Below are positions 1 to 9,976 of a DNA stretch of 64,000 bases, piece after piece. Source of the DNA: Nothophaeocryptopus gaeumannii (taxonomy: Eukaryota > Ascomycota > Dothideomycetes > Mycosphaerellales > Mycosphaerellaceae); assembly GCA_031771865.1 (NCBI GenBank), contig JASISA010000025.1, positions 2,666,001 through 2,730,000 of the forward strand. The letters are read 5' to 3'. The notes beneath the pieces are model-generated. The model was not told where the DNA came from. It did not search any database and worked only from the letters and a program-made list of their open reading frames with translations. The position numbers and the translations under genes are program-made. Each line of letters starts with the position of its first letter. Positions within the stretch are counted from its first letter, which is position 1.

Positions 1-1078
1 GTGGCGTTGCGAGGTTCTCCAGCTGCTCCCTTAGCGACCGATATTGGCGGAAGTATAAGAGCGCCTGCTGCTTTCAACGGCTGTTACGGTATGCGTCCTA
101 CTGCTGCTCGGATCCCGCTCGGAGGCACGGCGACTACAGTGTCTGGAAACACATCGATCAAGTGCTCGGCTGGACCGATTGCCAAGTCGTTCGAGGACGT
201 TCAACTATTCACCAGACTGTTGGTGACGCATCCGACGTTGCCGAATGACCCGAATGCCACACCTGGCCACTGGTATAGCGCAGCAAGGGCTTCTGAAAGG
301 CTACGTGTCGGTGTCTGGTCAACAGACGGAGTAGTAGATCCTCATCCTCCTGTTCAACGTGCTCTTCGAGAAACATCAGCGAAGCTCCTGGCTGCGGGGC
401 ATGAAGTAGTAGAGTTCAGGTTTCCATTCGACTTGTGGGAAGCAGCGATAACAACGTGGGCGTTGTACCTGCAGACTGGTGCAAGAGAACACAAAGCAAT
501 CTTGCAGGCAGCGGGCGAACCTGGCATTGTGCAGTTCATGAGCTATTTGGAGACTTTTAGCACGAAGGAGCTGACAGTGCCTGAGCTCTTCAAACATAAT
601 ACGGCTGTCGGTGCATACAAGACCATGTTCCACGATGCATGGGAAGCAAGTGGTGTGGATTGCATCGTATGCCCGACTGCTCCTGCGGCTGGGATCCCGC
701 ACAATTTCCCAGTGTGGTGGGGCTATACAACCATTTGGAACCTGCTTGACTATCCTTCCGTGATCATACCAGTGAAGGACCTGAGCATCAACAACAAGCA
801 AGATCCGAAAGACACGACATATCGTCCAAGGAGCAATCCATTTGATGGCCCAAATTGGCAGCTTTGTACGTTCACGAAACCTTAGTCGGAGGAGGATGCA
901 TGCTGACGAATGCCCAGATGACCCAGAGGTGTGGAAAACTCAGCCAGTGACCATCCAAGTCGTTGGCCGGCCTTTCCGGGACGAGACGTTGATCGCGAAC
1001 TGTCAAGTGCTTGATGCGGTGGTGAACGCCAGCGGGACAGAGCAGCCGCAGTATACCGAGGAGGCCGCACGGCTCTGA
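1..1078 (+). CDS. Amidase (AS family), 3' part, 5' end outside window
   Basis: C-terminal part of an amidase-signature hydrolase, which cleaves C-N amide bonds of small amides with a Ser-cisSer-Lys triad. The TDIGGSIR stretch near the window edge carries the nucleophilic Ser; the upstream GGSSGG part and the Lys lie outside the window. The first codon here is not the start. The frame hits a stop at 883-885, but an intron at 866-917 (52 nt, GTACGT donor, TGCTGAC branch, CAG acceptor) removes it and leads into YDPEVWKTQPVTIQVVG..., the usual amidase C-terminus. Model: join(<1..865, 918..1078), 341 residues visible. Fungal acetamidase-like enzymes are the closest resemblance; the substrate cannot be read from this part. 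Confidence 0.88.
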
Positions 1079-1150
1079 GCTAGCTGCTGAAAGCCTTGAA
1101 TCATCTCCATTGGTAAGATCAAGAGTCTTTTTGATAGAGTGCTGCTTTTC

Positions 1151-2173
1151 TCAGTCCAGATAGACCTCATTCTTCAAGTTGCGTAGGTTCTGCAAGAAGC
1201 CGTATCCACTTCCGCCTTCTCCTGTCGGACGAGAAGTATCCATGTTGCCGTAGCGGAAGTCGTAGCCTCGTGCGGGAGATACACCAGGTTTTCTTGCTTC
1301 CGTTGCGGGTCTCAGTGTTCTCTGCTTCTCTTCAACCAGCTTCTGCAAAGAGTCTACAAGCTTGAGACGTGCCCTCTCCTCTGCTGTGCCTTTCCAGACG
1401 TCGGCAAGTGCCTTCAGTTCTTCGACTCTTCCGTTGGCAGCATCAAGGCCTTCCGCTCCTGACGCTAGAAGGTCGTTTATTTCGTTGCGAAGCTTCTCTG
1501 CGTACTCTTTGCCTTTCTCCTCGCGACTGCGGCTGTCCTCGTTGCTCTCCGGTGCGGAAACGGATATGAAGGAGGAAGCGATCGAGGTCTCGGAAGGAGC
1601 AAGAGGCCATTGCATGGCAGAGCCAAATGTTTTGATCACGGCGTCCAGACGTTCCCTCACCGTGGTGAGAGTGCGCAGTCTCTGCAGGAACTGGGGTTCT
1701 CCAGCAGCCTCTTCTGCAGGCGCGCTCTCTTCACGATTGTTCGCATCCCCTTCAGCATCGTCACCATCGCTCTTGTTGACCTGCGTTGATTGCCTTGTGA
1801 AAGTCTCCACATCTTTCTTCAAGCCAGTCTCAAAAGTATCTGTCAGCCCCAATGTCTCTCCTCTGAGCACTTCAACCTCGTAGGCGAGACGCGTGCCGCT
1901 TCGAATGATCTCATCAGTCAGTTGGGTCAATGTGTTCGAGAGGCGCGAAGTCTGTGCATTGAGGTGAGTCAGAAGCGACTGCAGCTGTGAAGACAACTCC
2001 GGCAAGGGCACTGCCTTCCCGCCGCGTGCAGCATTGGATGACAGTGAAAGAGTTGGCAGGGTAGAGTTGAGGTATTCCGCTGGGTCGAAGTCTGGTTGGA
2101 GGAAGAGCTGGATGTTGCTGTCGACGACATGAGGCGACTTGGGCTCGACCTTCGCTGTAGGAGTCTTGGCCAT
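1151..2173 (-). CDS. Conserved oligomeric Golgi complex subunit 7-like protein
   Basis: A 340-residue acidic, helical protein that resembles the fungal COG7 subunit of the COG tether, which acts in retrograde vesicle traffic within the Golgi. The N-terminus has the COG-like pattern FLQPDFDPAEYLNSTLP (about residues 23-39), followed by a long heptad-rich helix (LQSLLTHLNAQTSRLSNTL...) typical of the N-terminal coiled coil of COG subunits, and a second helical part rich in E/K/R. I chose the ATG at 2171-2173 (MAKTPT); the frame stays open upstream to 2500 but that stretch is Cys-rich and noncoding-looking. It is divergent from the PARP-E2 gene, with about 760 bp between the starts. The COG7 assignment rests on recognised motifs, not an alignment. 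Confidence 0.68.
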   Translation of the reverse strand: MAKTPTAKVEPKSPHVVDSNIQLFLQPDFDPAEYLNSTLPTLSLSSNAARGGKAVPLPELSSQLQSLLTHLNAQTSRLSNTLTQLTDEIIRSGTRLAYEVEVLRGETLGLTDTFETGLKKDVETFTRQSTQVNKSDGDDAEGDANNREESAPAEEAAGEPQFLQRLRTLTTVRERLDAVIKTFGSAMQWPLAPSETSIASSFISVSAPESNEDSRSREEKGKEYAEKLRNEINDLLASGAEGLDAANGRVEELKALADVWKGTAEERARLKLVDSLQKLVEEKQRTLRPATEARKPGVSPARGYDFRYGNMDTSRPTGEGGSGYGFLQNLRNLKNEVYLD

Positions 2174-2936
2174 ACCGGATGCGATTACAGTGCGTGTATT
2201 GAGCTGCTGACGTGTCTTGTGGTAGAAGGAGAGAGGCGCTGCTGTGAATCGCTGATACGTGAAATATTGACGCGTTGATTGAGTGAGGTCGATTAAGCAT
2301 TCGACATCCCTGTCGTATCCCTGTCGTATCCCTGCCAGGGCTGCATGGCGGCTCTGCAAGGTTGCTCGACAAGGCAGCCACGCGCTTCTCCTTCCACTCT
2401 GCTTGTCTGCCTTGCACATTGTGCAGCCTGGCAGCTCTCTCGGTTTGCATTTGGTGCAACACTGCAGACTGACCACACCCTGCATTCCCTTATTAACCAC
2501 TCACTACCATCCGCAGTACACGTCGCCGGCTTCTGTACACTGAACTACATTCGTTGGACGTGGTAGGTTCGCGCGTCGACCGCCCGCCGCTTCACTCCCC
2601 TCCTCTCCCACAGCAGCAGCTTCACACCTGCTGGTCACCCTCAGGTCTTAGACTTTCCTTCACATATGACACACGCAGCCCACGTTTGCACCACCAACAA
2701 AAGGCATCAACGCTAGAGCTCAACCTCTGCAGCCCGCAACCTCGACTTGAGCAGGAAACTACATCCAGGAAATTGCATCCAGGAAACTGCATCCACAGCG
2801 GCTACGACATAACCCAACTTACACTGTCTTTTTCGGCCTACGAAGACGCCCTGCAGTCACTTTCATACAGCGCACTTGAATTTCGACCAAAATCACCAGG
2901 ATCCGCCGAGTTGAAGCTTCACGACATCTGCCCACC
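2174..2936. promoter_or_regulatory. Divergent promoter/leader region between COG7-like and PARP-E2 genes
   Basis: About 760 bp between two divergent start codons. It holds pyrimidine-rich tracts and short tandem repeats (an 11-bp unit, CCCTGTCGTAT, repeated near 2306-2333 and a 14-bp unit at 2753-2794). No clear TATA box and no convincing gene. Confidence 0.5.
2753..2794 (+). repeat. Three tandem 14-bp units in the PARP-E2 leader
   Basis: Three adjacent copies of AGGAAAYTRCATCC (2753-2766, 2767-2780, 2781-2794), differing at two positions, about 140 bp upstream of the ATG. Confidence 0.9.
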
Positions 2937-5900
2937 ATGCCGCGCCGCCAGTTCGTGGTCGACCTCGACAAGGCCCAGAACGGCGCGCTGCCCGCTGGTA
3001 TCAGCAATGTCCGCTCTGGAGACGACGACGGCCATGTCGAGTTCACATTCACCAACATCCACGGCCCAGCTAGGATCACCGCCATGGTTCCTGATCTGGG
3101 TGACTATCCGAAAACCCACGAGTACATGATCTTCGGAGACGACGCCGCTCCGAGGATAATCGGCAGCGCTATAGAGAACGTGTGTGGCACTGACCGCAAG
3201 ACCGTCTTTGAGATGCTCGACATCGTCTCTGCTACGCTTTCACAACTTCAGCCCGATAAGGATGGCGACTCACAAATGACAGACTCGGCGTATAGGGAAG
3301 GCGAGGATGATCTTCCCGATGAGGACGATGAAGACGACTTCGACATTTACGACTCCGATCACGAAGCCTTCGACGATTCTGCGCCATCACATACCGCTGC
3401 GTACGCCTCACAGCCGCCCTCCACTGCCAAGAAAGGACGGTCGTCTGATCGAGCATTCCGACAGCGCATCCGCTCTGACATGAAAGCAGCCAAGGAGGCC
3501 GGCTTCAAAGTTGGCTTTCTTGGCCACCTCCTCGACGGCTTGAACTCCTACGTGACGGTGTCCATTCGCATCTCGAAGTTGGGCATCTCCGAAGAAGCCA
3601 TGCAGGCTTGGCAGCTGGAGGCGTCTGATTACCTCATTCTCATCATTCAATACCCCAACGGCTACAAGACCAACGAGGAGTTCCAAGGATTTGACTCTCT
3701 GCGCCTTCGACCAAACTTGTGCATGCGTGTCGTTGCTGGAAGGAAATATAAGCCGACACTGCAGGAAGCAATCAAGGCGTTCACGGTGGCCAAGAAAGAG
3801 GACCGCACCAGCGTCAGCGCCCTCCCAGATTCTCAAGATGCTAACTCTGAAGAGTCCAGCATTCGAGAGACCTTCATCTCGAAGCCTCTCACTGGGTTGC
3901 TAGAAGACCGCCTGCTTCCAATATTACGAGGTCGGTCCGCAGGCATGGATTGGCAAGGTGCCGAGGGCTGGTTCCGACAGCAGCTCAACGCAGCAGGCCG
4001 CGGTGGTCAAGGCTCCAGCGACATTATCCCCGACCAATTCTACGAGAAAGAGCCTGCGAATCCGACGCTTCCGGAGGTGATGCAACGTGATCACTATACC
4101 CTCAGGGGCGTCACGCAGTACTCCTTCCCGACACTCGCCATGCAATTTGTCCTCCGGCACTTTGTACGCTGCACTGAGTTCTGCCTCGTGTGCCATCAGA
4201 AGCTTGAATCGGACGTCGAAGCCATCAAACCATACGTATGTGACAACGGTCTTTGTTTGTACCAGTACATGTCACTGGGCCTGGGTCCGAGCATCGAGTA
4301 CGAGCTGGTCGCGCAACCCTATGTGGTGGATCTTTTGATATCCTTCTGCTACACTAGCGCTATGGCCCGCAGACTGAACCAATTCCCGGACGGGCTCTCC
4401 CTCCAAGTGCCTCCCATCGATCCAGCAGCATACAACGCGGAGGCTGCCTACACTTATGGCTACCGTGCTCCTTCTGACAAGACCGCTGCTCAACGCACTG
4501 CTCCAGAAACCTTCCCGAGCTACGAAATTGGCTTTGACCGAGCAAAGGGAGAAATCATATTTTGGAACAAGCCGGCTTCCTGTCCCGTGCAGCGAGGGAG
4601 CTGGCTCGTACTGAACATCCCTGAAGTGGACAGCGAATTGCACTGCCGTGTATCAGACACCACATTCTACCCCACCATCACAGTCGACGAGCCAGTAGTT
4701 GTGACCAAGCCCGCGGCAACTAGCAACTCCGCTTCTCTGCAGACTCCAGCAAATACGAGACCGGTTAGTCCAGAGAACAGTGGGCCGAACTGGCAACCTG
4801 CTTCGTTCCAAGTGTACGAGCAGGATTTTGGTGCTCTTGATCAGTCAGGCAAGTGCGCTGCGATTCAGAAGCTTCTGGATACGCTACCGTCGGTCGTCAA
4901 AATGCGAGAATACCTGAACAAGCGGTCTGATCTGCGGAGATGGGTGGAACGCATCTCCCCGGCAGCTTTGAGTCTGCTGCGTTGGATTATTGCCAGCAAC
5001 CGTGCCTGCATCATGCAAGTAGACGGAGATGCGCCGCCGGATGGAGCCGCCAATGCCAGTGGCAAGACTCCAAAGGTCTTCGGAAAGGAGCAGGAGCGCT
5101 GCTACGGCATGAAAGACTTCATGCAATTCCGCTTCGCCATGGGTGCACCCGACAAGGAGCAGAGGTTCATCAATGCGGTTCGTAGCGTCACCAGCCGGCT
5201 TAAGCTCACTCATCCCACGATCTTCGCGTGGCATGGGTCGCCTCTGTTCAACTGGCACATGATCATTCGTGAGGGTCTGCACTACAAGAATACGGATCAC
5301 GGCCGTGCCTACGGACACGGTGTCTACCACGCGTCTGACGTTAACACATCTCTGGGATACTCCGGCATAATGCGCGGTTTCGGCGGTGGCACTGGCAACA
5401 CCACGGGACAGTGGCCAAACAGCGTATTATGTGTCAACAATGCTGTCGCTCTCAACGAGATCGTCAATGCACCTGCAGAGTTTGCTAGCTCTAACCCTTA
5501 CTATGTCGTGCAACACCTGGATTGGATTCAGACCCGATACCTTTTTGTCAGCGTTGCACCGAAATCTGACGTCGTGAGAGTTGGTCCTGAAGCGCAGTCC
5601 AACAACGCTCATCCTCAAGACCCTTCACGTACGCCACGAGGCACCGGTGGACCCCTGGTCATTCCAGCTTCTGCCATCAAGTCTAGCAAGACCGCTCGTG
5701 GAGTCGGCAAAGATGATCAATCTGCAAAAAACCCGAGCCCATTCAAGAAGCTCAAGCTGTTTGGAGGGAAGAGCAATCCCGTCGTCTTAGACGGAGACGA
5801 TGATTCTGCTAGCGATACGACCGAGCTCCAGGATCTCGAGATCCTCTTCGACGAGCCTGAAGTCGACGAGCCACCACCCGTCGCGGCTTCCGATCACACT

Positions 5901-6587
5901 CTACCAGTCATGAAGAAGCCGCAAGGTCCTAAGACCGACTTCGTGCCCGGCTCTCTGGACTTCTCTAAGCTTCCACTCATGCCCGTTCCGGAGTATGCCA
6001 ACCAGGGTGCTACGAAGCGCTTGATGAAGGAGTTGCAGGCCCTACAGAAGGTTCAAGAAGCAACGCCTTTGGCGGAGCTCGGCTGGTACATCGACGTTGA
6101 GAAGATCGAGAACGTCTACCAGTGGATCGTCGAGCTGCACTCGTTCCACACCTTCGAGGTCAAGGGCAAAAAGCTTCCGTTGGCGGAGGACATGCAGAAG
6201 CAGGGCATCAAGAGCGTCGTGCTGGAGGTTCGCTTCAACAAAGACTTTCCCTTTACACCACCATACGTTCGGGTCATTCGGCCACGCTTTTTGAGTCTGG
6301 CGCAGGGAGGAGGTGGACACATTGTCATGGGCGGTGCAATGTGCATGGAGCTGCTCACCAACACTGGCTGGTCGTCTGTGTCGTCCATGGAGTCTGTGTT
6401 GATGCAGATTCGTATGGCTATTGCTTCGGAGCCATACGCTCGTCTTGACAAGCACGCTGGCATGGGCGACTACGGCACGGGCGAGGCTGCCGACGGCTAC
6501 ATTCGTGCCTGCCAGACGCATGGCTGGCAAGTTCCGCCGGGCTTCAAGGAGATGGCGTATGGTGGAGCTGGCTCATCGCGGTATTGA
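2937..6587 (+). CDS. PARP catalytic domain fused to UBE2Q-like ubiquitin-conjugating domain
   Basis: A single-exon gene for 1,216 residues. Order: N-terminal conserved region (about 1-110), acidic linker, helical region, a Cys-rich patch (about 412-440, RCTEFCLVC...VCDNGLC) as seen before the PARP domain of PARP6/8-type proteins, a PARP catalytic domain (about 730-880), an acidic/basic linker, and a C-terminal UBC fold (about 1030-1180). In the PARP part the His of WHGS is residue 766 and the Tyr of GHGVYHA is 797; the position of the PARP1 catalytic Glu lies in NPYYVV and is not Glu, so mono-ADP-ribosyl transfer is likely. The UBC part has UBE2Q-like GGAMCMELLT with the thioester Cys at 1136. 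This architecture is known in filamentous fungi; its substrates are not. Confidence 0.9.
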   Translation: MPRRQFVVDLDKAQNGALPAGISNVRSGDDDGHVEFTFTNIHGPARITAMVPDLGDYPKTHEYMIFGDDAAPRIIGSAIENVCGTDRKTVFEMLDIVSATLSQLQPDKDGDSQMTDSAYREGEDDLPDEDDEDDFDIYDSDHEAFDDSAPSHTAAYASQPPSTAKKGRSSDRAFRQRIRSDMKAAKEAGFKVGFLGHLLDGLNSYVTVSIRISKLGISEEAMQAWQLEASDYLILIIQYPNGYKTNEEFQGFDSLRLRPNLCMRVVAGRKYKPTLQEAIKAFTVAKKEDRTSVSALPDSQDANSEESSIRETFISKPLTGLLEDRLLPILRGRSAGMDWQGAEGWFRQQLNAAGRGGQGSSDIIPDQFYEKEPANPTLPEVMQRDHYTLRGVTQYSFPTLAMQFVLRHFVRCTEFCLVCHQKLESDVEAIKPYVCDNGLCLYQYMSLGLGPSIEYELVAQPYVVDLLISFCYTSAMARRLNQFPDGLSLQVPPIDPAAYNAEAAYTYGYRAPSDKTAAQRTAPETFPSYEIGFDRAKGEIIFWNKPASCPVQRGSWLVLNIPEVDSELHCRVSDTTFYPTITVDEPVVVTKPAATSNSASLQTPANTRPVSPENSGPNWQPASFQVYEQDFGALDQSGKCAAIQKLLDTLPSVVKMREYLNKRSDLRRWVERISPAALSLLRWIIASNRACIMQVDGDAPPDGAANASGKTPKVFGKEQERCYGMKDFMQFRFAMGAPDKEQRFINAVRSVTSRLKLTHPTIFAWHGSPLFNWHMIIREGLHYKNTDHGRAYGHGVYHASDVNTSLGYSGIMRGFGGGTGNTTGQWPNSVLCVNNAVALNEIVNAPAEFASSNPYYVVQHLDWIQTRYLFVSVAPKSDVVRVGPEAQSNNAHPQDPSRTPRGTGGPLVIPASAIKSSKTARGVGKDDQSAKNPSPFKKLKLFGGKSNPVVLDGDDDSASDTTELQDLEILFDEPEVDEPPPVAASDHTLPVMKKPQGPKTDFVPGSLDFSKLPLMPVPEYANQGATKRLMKELQALQKVQEATPLAELGWYIDVEKIENVYQWIVELHSFHTFEVKGKKLPLAEDMQKQGIKSVVLEVRFNKDFPFTPPYVRVIRPRFLSLAQGGGGHIVMGGAMCMELLTNTGWSSVSSMESVLMQIRMAIASEPYARLDKHAGMGDYGTGEAADGYIRACQTHGWQVPPGFKEMAYGGAGSSRY

Positions 6588-7475
6588 TTGAGAGGAGACT
6601 ACAGGGTTCCACATGGCGTTCGGACCGGATCAAGGAAGAAAAGGCGTCCAAGGCTTGAGGTGGGCTCTGCCACGCATACGTTCTCATATAATGCAGCAGC
6701 GTAGCGATCGATCTTCATTGTAATGATAACCGGGATCGCTGGCAAATGGGCATCAAAAGGCATAGCGACGGCGCTGGGATTGGCTTTACTAGGTCAGATA
6801 GTCTGATACAGTCTACAGAATGAATCCATGATCATGAGTTACGGACGAGGGTTTTGGTGTCTTCACTTACCTTCATCAGCTCATTCGCGTTCCTATGCAT
6901 ATTAAACCACCCTGCACATTGACCAACTGCTCAATCAGTCAACCGTCTCCAAGGTGACGTGGAGAGGATGGGGGCTGATGCCGACGACCCGGAACTGTGG
7001 AGAGGTGTGTGGTATGGGGCTGAGCAAGGTTCTTCCCTTCCTGGCCTGGCTCTCTCTTCCGTGAATCCGTCATCTTCCACGAACGCTTGAAGCCATCGAT
7101 GCAGCCTCTCAAACCGTTTCGTCACACGAAGAGCACCTCTGGGCTGAGATGTAGTACGGAAACAAATCCGCCAGCCCTACAATCATGCTTCCCTCGCCCA
7201 CGAATAATAGATATCCAACCTTGTCCGAGAGCAGGATATCCCCTTGCTTCGCGGCTCAGCACGCCTTCTGCACTTCCTGTTCCTGTCGAGGCGCGTCGCA
7301 TGCGAAGCAGGGATCTGTCTCATGCAAATAAACAGATTGGAAGGATTGAGTTCATCCGAGCGTCTTGCTTTTCTCTCTTTCTCAGCCCCAGCTTGCAGGT
7401 AAGCTTTTCTTGGTTCGACTACTTCTAACCTCACAGCACGCTCTTGCATAGAGCAGGAAGATTGGGAGGGACGAT
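6588..7475. other. Intergenic, no gene seen
   Basis: Roughly 890 bp between tandem plus-strand genes. Only short overlapping open frames on both strands with no motifs; it should contain the 3' end of the PARP-E2 transcript and the promoter of the epimerase gene. Confidence 0.5.
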
Positions 7476-8786
7476 ATGCTGGGCCTCAAGAACATCGCTG
7501 GGCTCGCGGCGCTGACAATTCTGCCTCTCCTTGTCACCGCGCAGATTGCTGGGAATGGATCTGCTATGCGATCAGACGGGAAGTACGAGATTCAAAGCGA
7601 GGGCATTCGGGCACGATTCATACCTTACGCGGCTTCCATCACGAATCTCTTCGTCACGGATGTGCATGGCAAAGAGCGAGATATCGTGCTTGGCTTCGAC
7701 AATGCGACATACTATACCATCTCGAAATTGCATCCGCATCTGAATGGTGTTCCTGGCCGATACGCGAATCGGATCAAGAATTCGACTTTCGGTATTGATG
7801 GAACGACTTACAAGGTCAATGCGAATGATAACAATGGGCTCGACACACTTCATGGAGGTGCAGACGGCTGGGACTATCGCAACTGGACCGTGGTCGCGCA
7901 CACGACCGACTCCATCACCTTCTCGCTTGTGGATCCAGACGGCAAGGAAGGCTTTCCTGGAGAGGTCATTGCATACGTGACCTACACACTCACGCCACAT
8001 CAGTGGCATATACGCATGACTGCTCTGGCCACTACGAAGAAGACGCCCATCATGCTCAGCTCGCATGACTATTGGAATCTGGACGGCCTCCAGAATCCGG
8101 ACACTCCGCTCGCACTGAACTACACTCTACATATGCCGTATGCTGGCCAACGTATCGCTACTGATGGCATCAACGTACCCACTGGAGATATCCTGGCGAA
8201 CAAGAAGTACGGTTTAAATGATTTCTGGTCCGGGCCGAAGCAGCTCGGTGCAAACATCTCCAATCCGGAGCTCAAAGGCAATTGCGGCACGAACTGCACA
8301 GGCTACGATAATTGCTACCTGACGAACCGCGACCAGCTCGGTCCGTACGACTGGAGAGATAAACCTGTCGCTACGTTGGCAAGCCCTTACTCTGGCATCC
8401 AAGTGGACGTATTCACAGACCAAGAGGCATTGCAGGTTTACACATGCAATAATATGAATGGTACTTCCACCACCTCCCTCTCCTCTCCACTCCTGCACCA
8501 CCATACTGACTTCTTCCTAGGCACATTCGCCCTCAAAGAAACCCAAGGTTTCTACAACGACTCCTCCCGCCCCCGCATCTCCAACAAATACGGATGCGTC
8601 GTCATCGAAGTCGAAGACTGGATCGACGGGATTAATAACCCGCAATGGGGAAGGGAGAAGAAGCAGATTTATGGACCGGCGGATGATCCGTATGTGTTGC
8701 AGGCGAGGTATGACTTTTCGTTGGACTGGGAATTGGCGAGGATGTGGAATCAGACAAGTCCGAAGGGGTATGGGGCGGAGCTATGA
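7476..8786 (+). CDS. Secreted aldose 1-epimerase (galactose mutarotase family)
   Basis: Catalyses alpha/beta interconversion of aldoses such as galactose and glucose. The N-terminus is a signal peptide (LAALTILPLLVTAQ, cleavage near residue 23), so the enzyme is probably extracellular. Mutarotase motifs: GRYANRI (94-100), the acid His in LHGG (H126), and SSHDYWNLDG with the second His (H197). The C-terminus reads GPADDPYV, where many family members have a catalytic Glu in PGExY; here an Asp may take the role. The frame is open throughout, but a 60-nt intron at 8461-8520 (GTACTT donor, CTGAC branch, TTCCTAG acceptor) should be removed: the encoded insert is out of character for the family and splicing restores MNGTFALKETQG. 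Model: join(7476..8460, 8521..8786), 416 residues. Confidence 0.9.
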   Translation: MLGLKNIAGLAALTILPLLVTAQIAGNGSAMRSDGKYEIQSEGIRARFIPYAASITNLFVTDVHGKERDIVLGFDNATYYTISKLHPHLNGVPGRYANRIKNSTFGIDGTTYKVNANDNNGLDTLHGGADGWDYRNWTVVAHTTDSITFSLVDPDGKEGFPGEVIAYVTYTLTPHQWHIRMTALATTKKTPIMLSSHDYWNLDGLQNPDTPLALNYTLHMPYAGQRIATDGINVPTGDILANKKYGLNDFWSGPKQLGANISNPELKGNCGTNCTGYDNCYLTNRDQLGPYDWRDKPVATLASPYSGIQVDVFTDQEALQVYTCNNMNGTSTTSLSSPLLHHHTDFFLGTFALKETQGFYNDSSRPRISNKYGCVVIEVEDWIDGINNPQWGREKKQIYGPADDPYVLQARYDFSLDWELARMWNQTSPKGYGAEL

Positions 8787-9181
8787 TTTGCTGAAGGTGG
8801 TGGTGACGAGGGGCATGCCGGTGGTAATTGGGACGATTTCAGGCGGTGATGTAAGTAACTCGAGCAAACGGCATCGAGCAGCTCCAATAAAGCAGAAAGA
8901 GAAGTATCTCACAAAAAACCCGTCTTCGAAGAGATGAGCTTTCCAGTGCGCCACTTCTTCTTCTTCATCTTTCACATGCGAAAAGCCGTTTGCCAAGCAA
9001 GACGCTTAGCTCATTTCATCTCTTCTACATCTCTCAGCATTTGTCACACTCCACCATCCGACTCCCTTCCAGCTTAGTTTCAGTTCACATCACTGCCGAT
9101 TCCGCCAAAACACCCTGCATCTCCAAAAACAGAAATACCATCTGCCACGCCTGAATCTGCACCGTGGCTGACGTCGCCATT
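8787..9181. other. Intergenic, no gene seen
   Basis: About 400 bp with pyrimidine-rich runs before the next ATG (CTTCTTCTTCTTCATC near 8951), compatible with a promoter and 5' leader. Confidence 0.4.
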
Positions 9182-9976
9182 ATGCGCTGGGACTCCCAAG
9201 AAGCATGGGAAGAGAGCGAACGACTGCAAGACTTTCGCATAAAGTCATTGCCTGAAGTGAGGAGGGCTTCGATGGCGTTGCAGGATGTGATGGCTACTGG
9301 GCGAGAGACACCGGCGGTCAAGGGTGGTGAAGTGAAGATGTGGGAGATGCCGAAGAAGGCGAAGAGTGCGATGGACTCGATAAGAGTCAGTGGGCGACCG
9401 GTGCGATCAGTACCACCGCTCGGAACTTCTGCATTAGTACAGAACAGGCCACCGGGGGCGGCAGAAGAGTCGGATTTGGATGAGAAGGAGGTTATGAGAG
9501 CATTTGAACGACGACCGGTGAGAACCTTGAAAAGATCTAGATCGAAGAGTCTAGAGCAACCACCAGTCCTCGTAATCCCTGCGGAACAAAAGAACAGTGC
9601 GCAGAAGATTGTGATAGATCTGACTGAGGAAGAGGAGGCTCGAATGTCACATCCATCACGACCATTGCAGAGTAAGAAGAGACGTTGGCCGGCGGGTGTG
9701 GAGCAGGAGAGGCTTCTCACGAAACGACCTCGTATCGACCATGGCTTTCCACGGCCGGCTCCTGATGACTCGCGGGTTGATCCAAAATTGCTCGAGTGTC
9801 CGGTGGAGCTGCCGCGGTCAGCACCCACCAACTCTTTGCCTGAACAGCGACCTTCAAGAAGAGACAACGAGCGAAGCGAGCCAGTCCCAATCACACTCGA
9901 TCAACTCAGAAATATGATCTTCAAACAAACACTTACGAATATCGCCCCCTCGATGCCGCCACCAAATCCATCATGA
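9182..9976 (+). CDS. Hypothetical nuclear-type protein with SUMO-interaction-like motif
   Basis: 264 residues, no recognised domain. Low-complexity, basic and acidic runs; a clear SUMO-interacting-motif pattern, IVIDLTEEEEAR, near residue 143, flanked by basic clusters (RRPVRTLKRSRSKS, KKRRW) that could be nuclear localisation signals. ATG at 9182 is preferred over the in-frame GTG at 9164. The same frame continues after the TGA at 9974-9976 with protein-like sequence, so this stop may be a recent truncation (see the following entry). An open frame on the opposite strand (9085-9894) is judged a shadow. Confidence 0.5.
   Translation: MRWDSQEAWEESERLQDFRIKSLPEVRRASMALQDVMATGRETPAVKGGEVKMWEMPKKAKSAMDSIRVSGRPVRSVPPLGTSALVQNRPPGAAEESDLDEKEVMRAFERRPVRTLKRSRSKSLEQPPVLVIPAEQKNSAQKIVIDLTEEEEARMSHPSRPLQSKKRRWPAGVEQERLLTKRPRIDHGFPRPAPDDSRVDPKLLECPVELPRSAPTNSLPEQRPSRRDNERSEPVPITLDQLRNMIFKQTLTNIAPSMPPPNPS

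Noticed and set aside
376..801. Minus-strand frame of 141 codons
   Set aside because: Lies entirely opposite the amidase, which has clear family motifs.
1362..1883. Plus-strand frame of 173 codons
   Set aside because: Antisense shadow of the COG7-like gene; low-complexity Ser/Arg/Leu composition.
9085..9894. 269-codon open frame on the minus strand
   Set aside because: Antisense of the nuclear-type gene; the plus-strand frame has the SUMO-interaction-like and basic motifs, the minus frame is Ser/Arg/Gly-rich without motifs.
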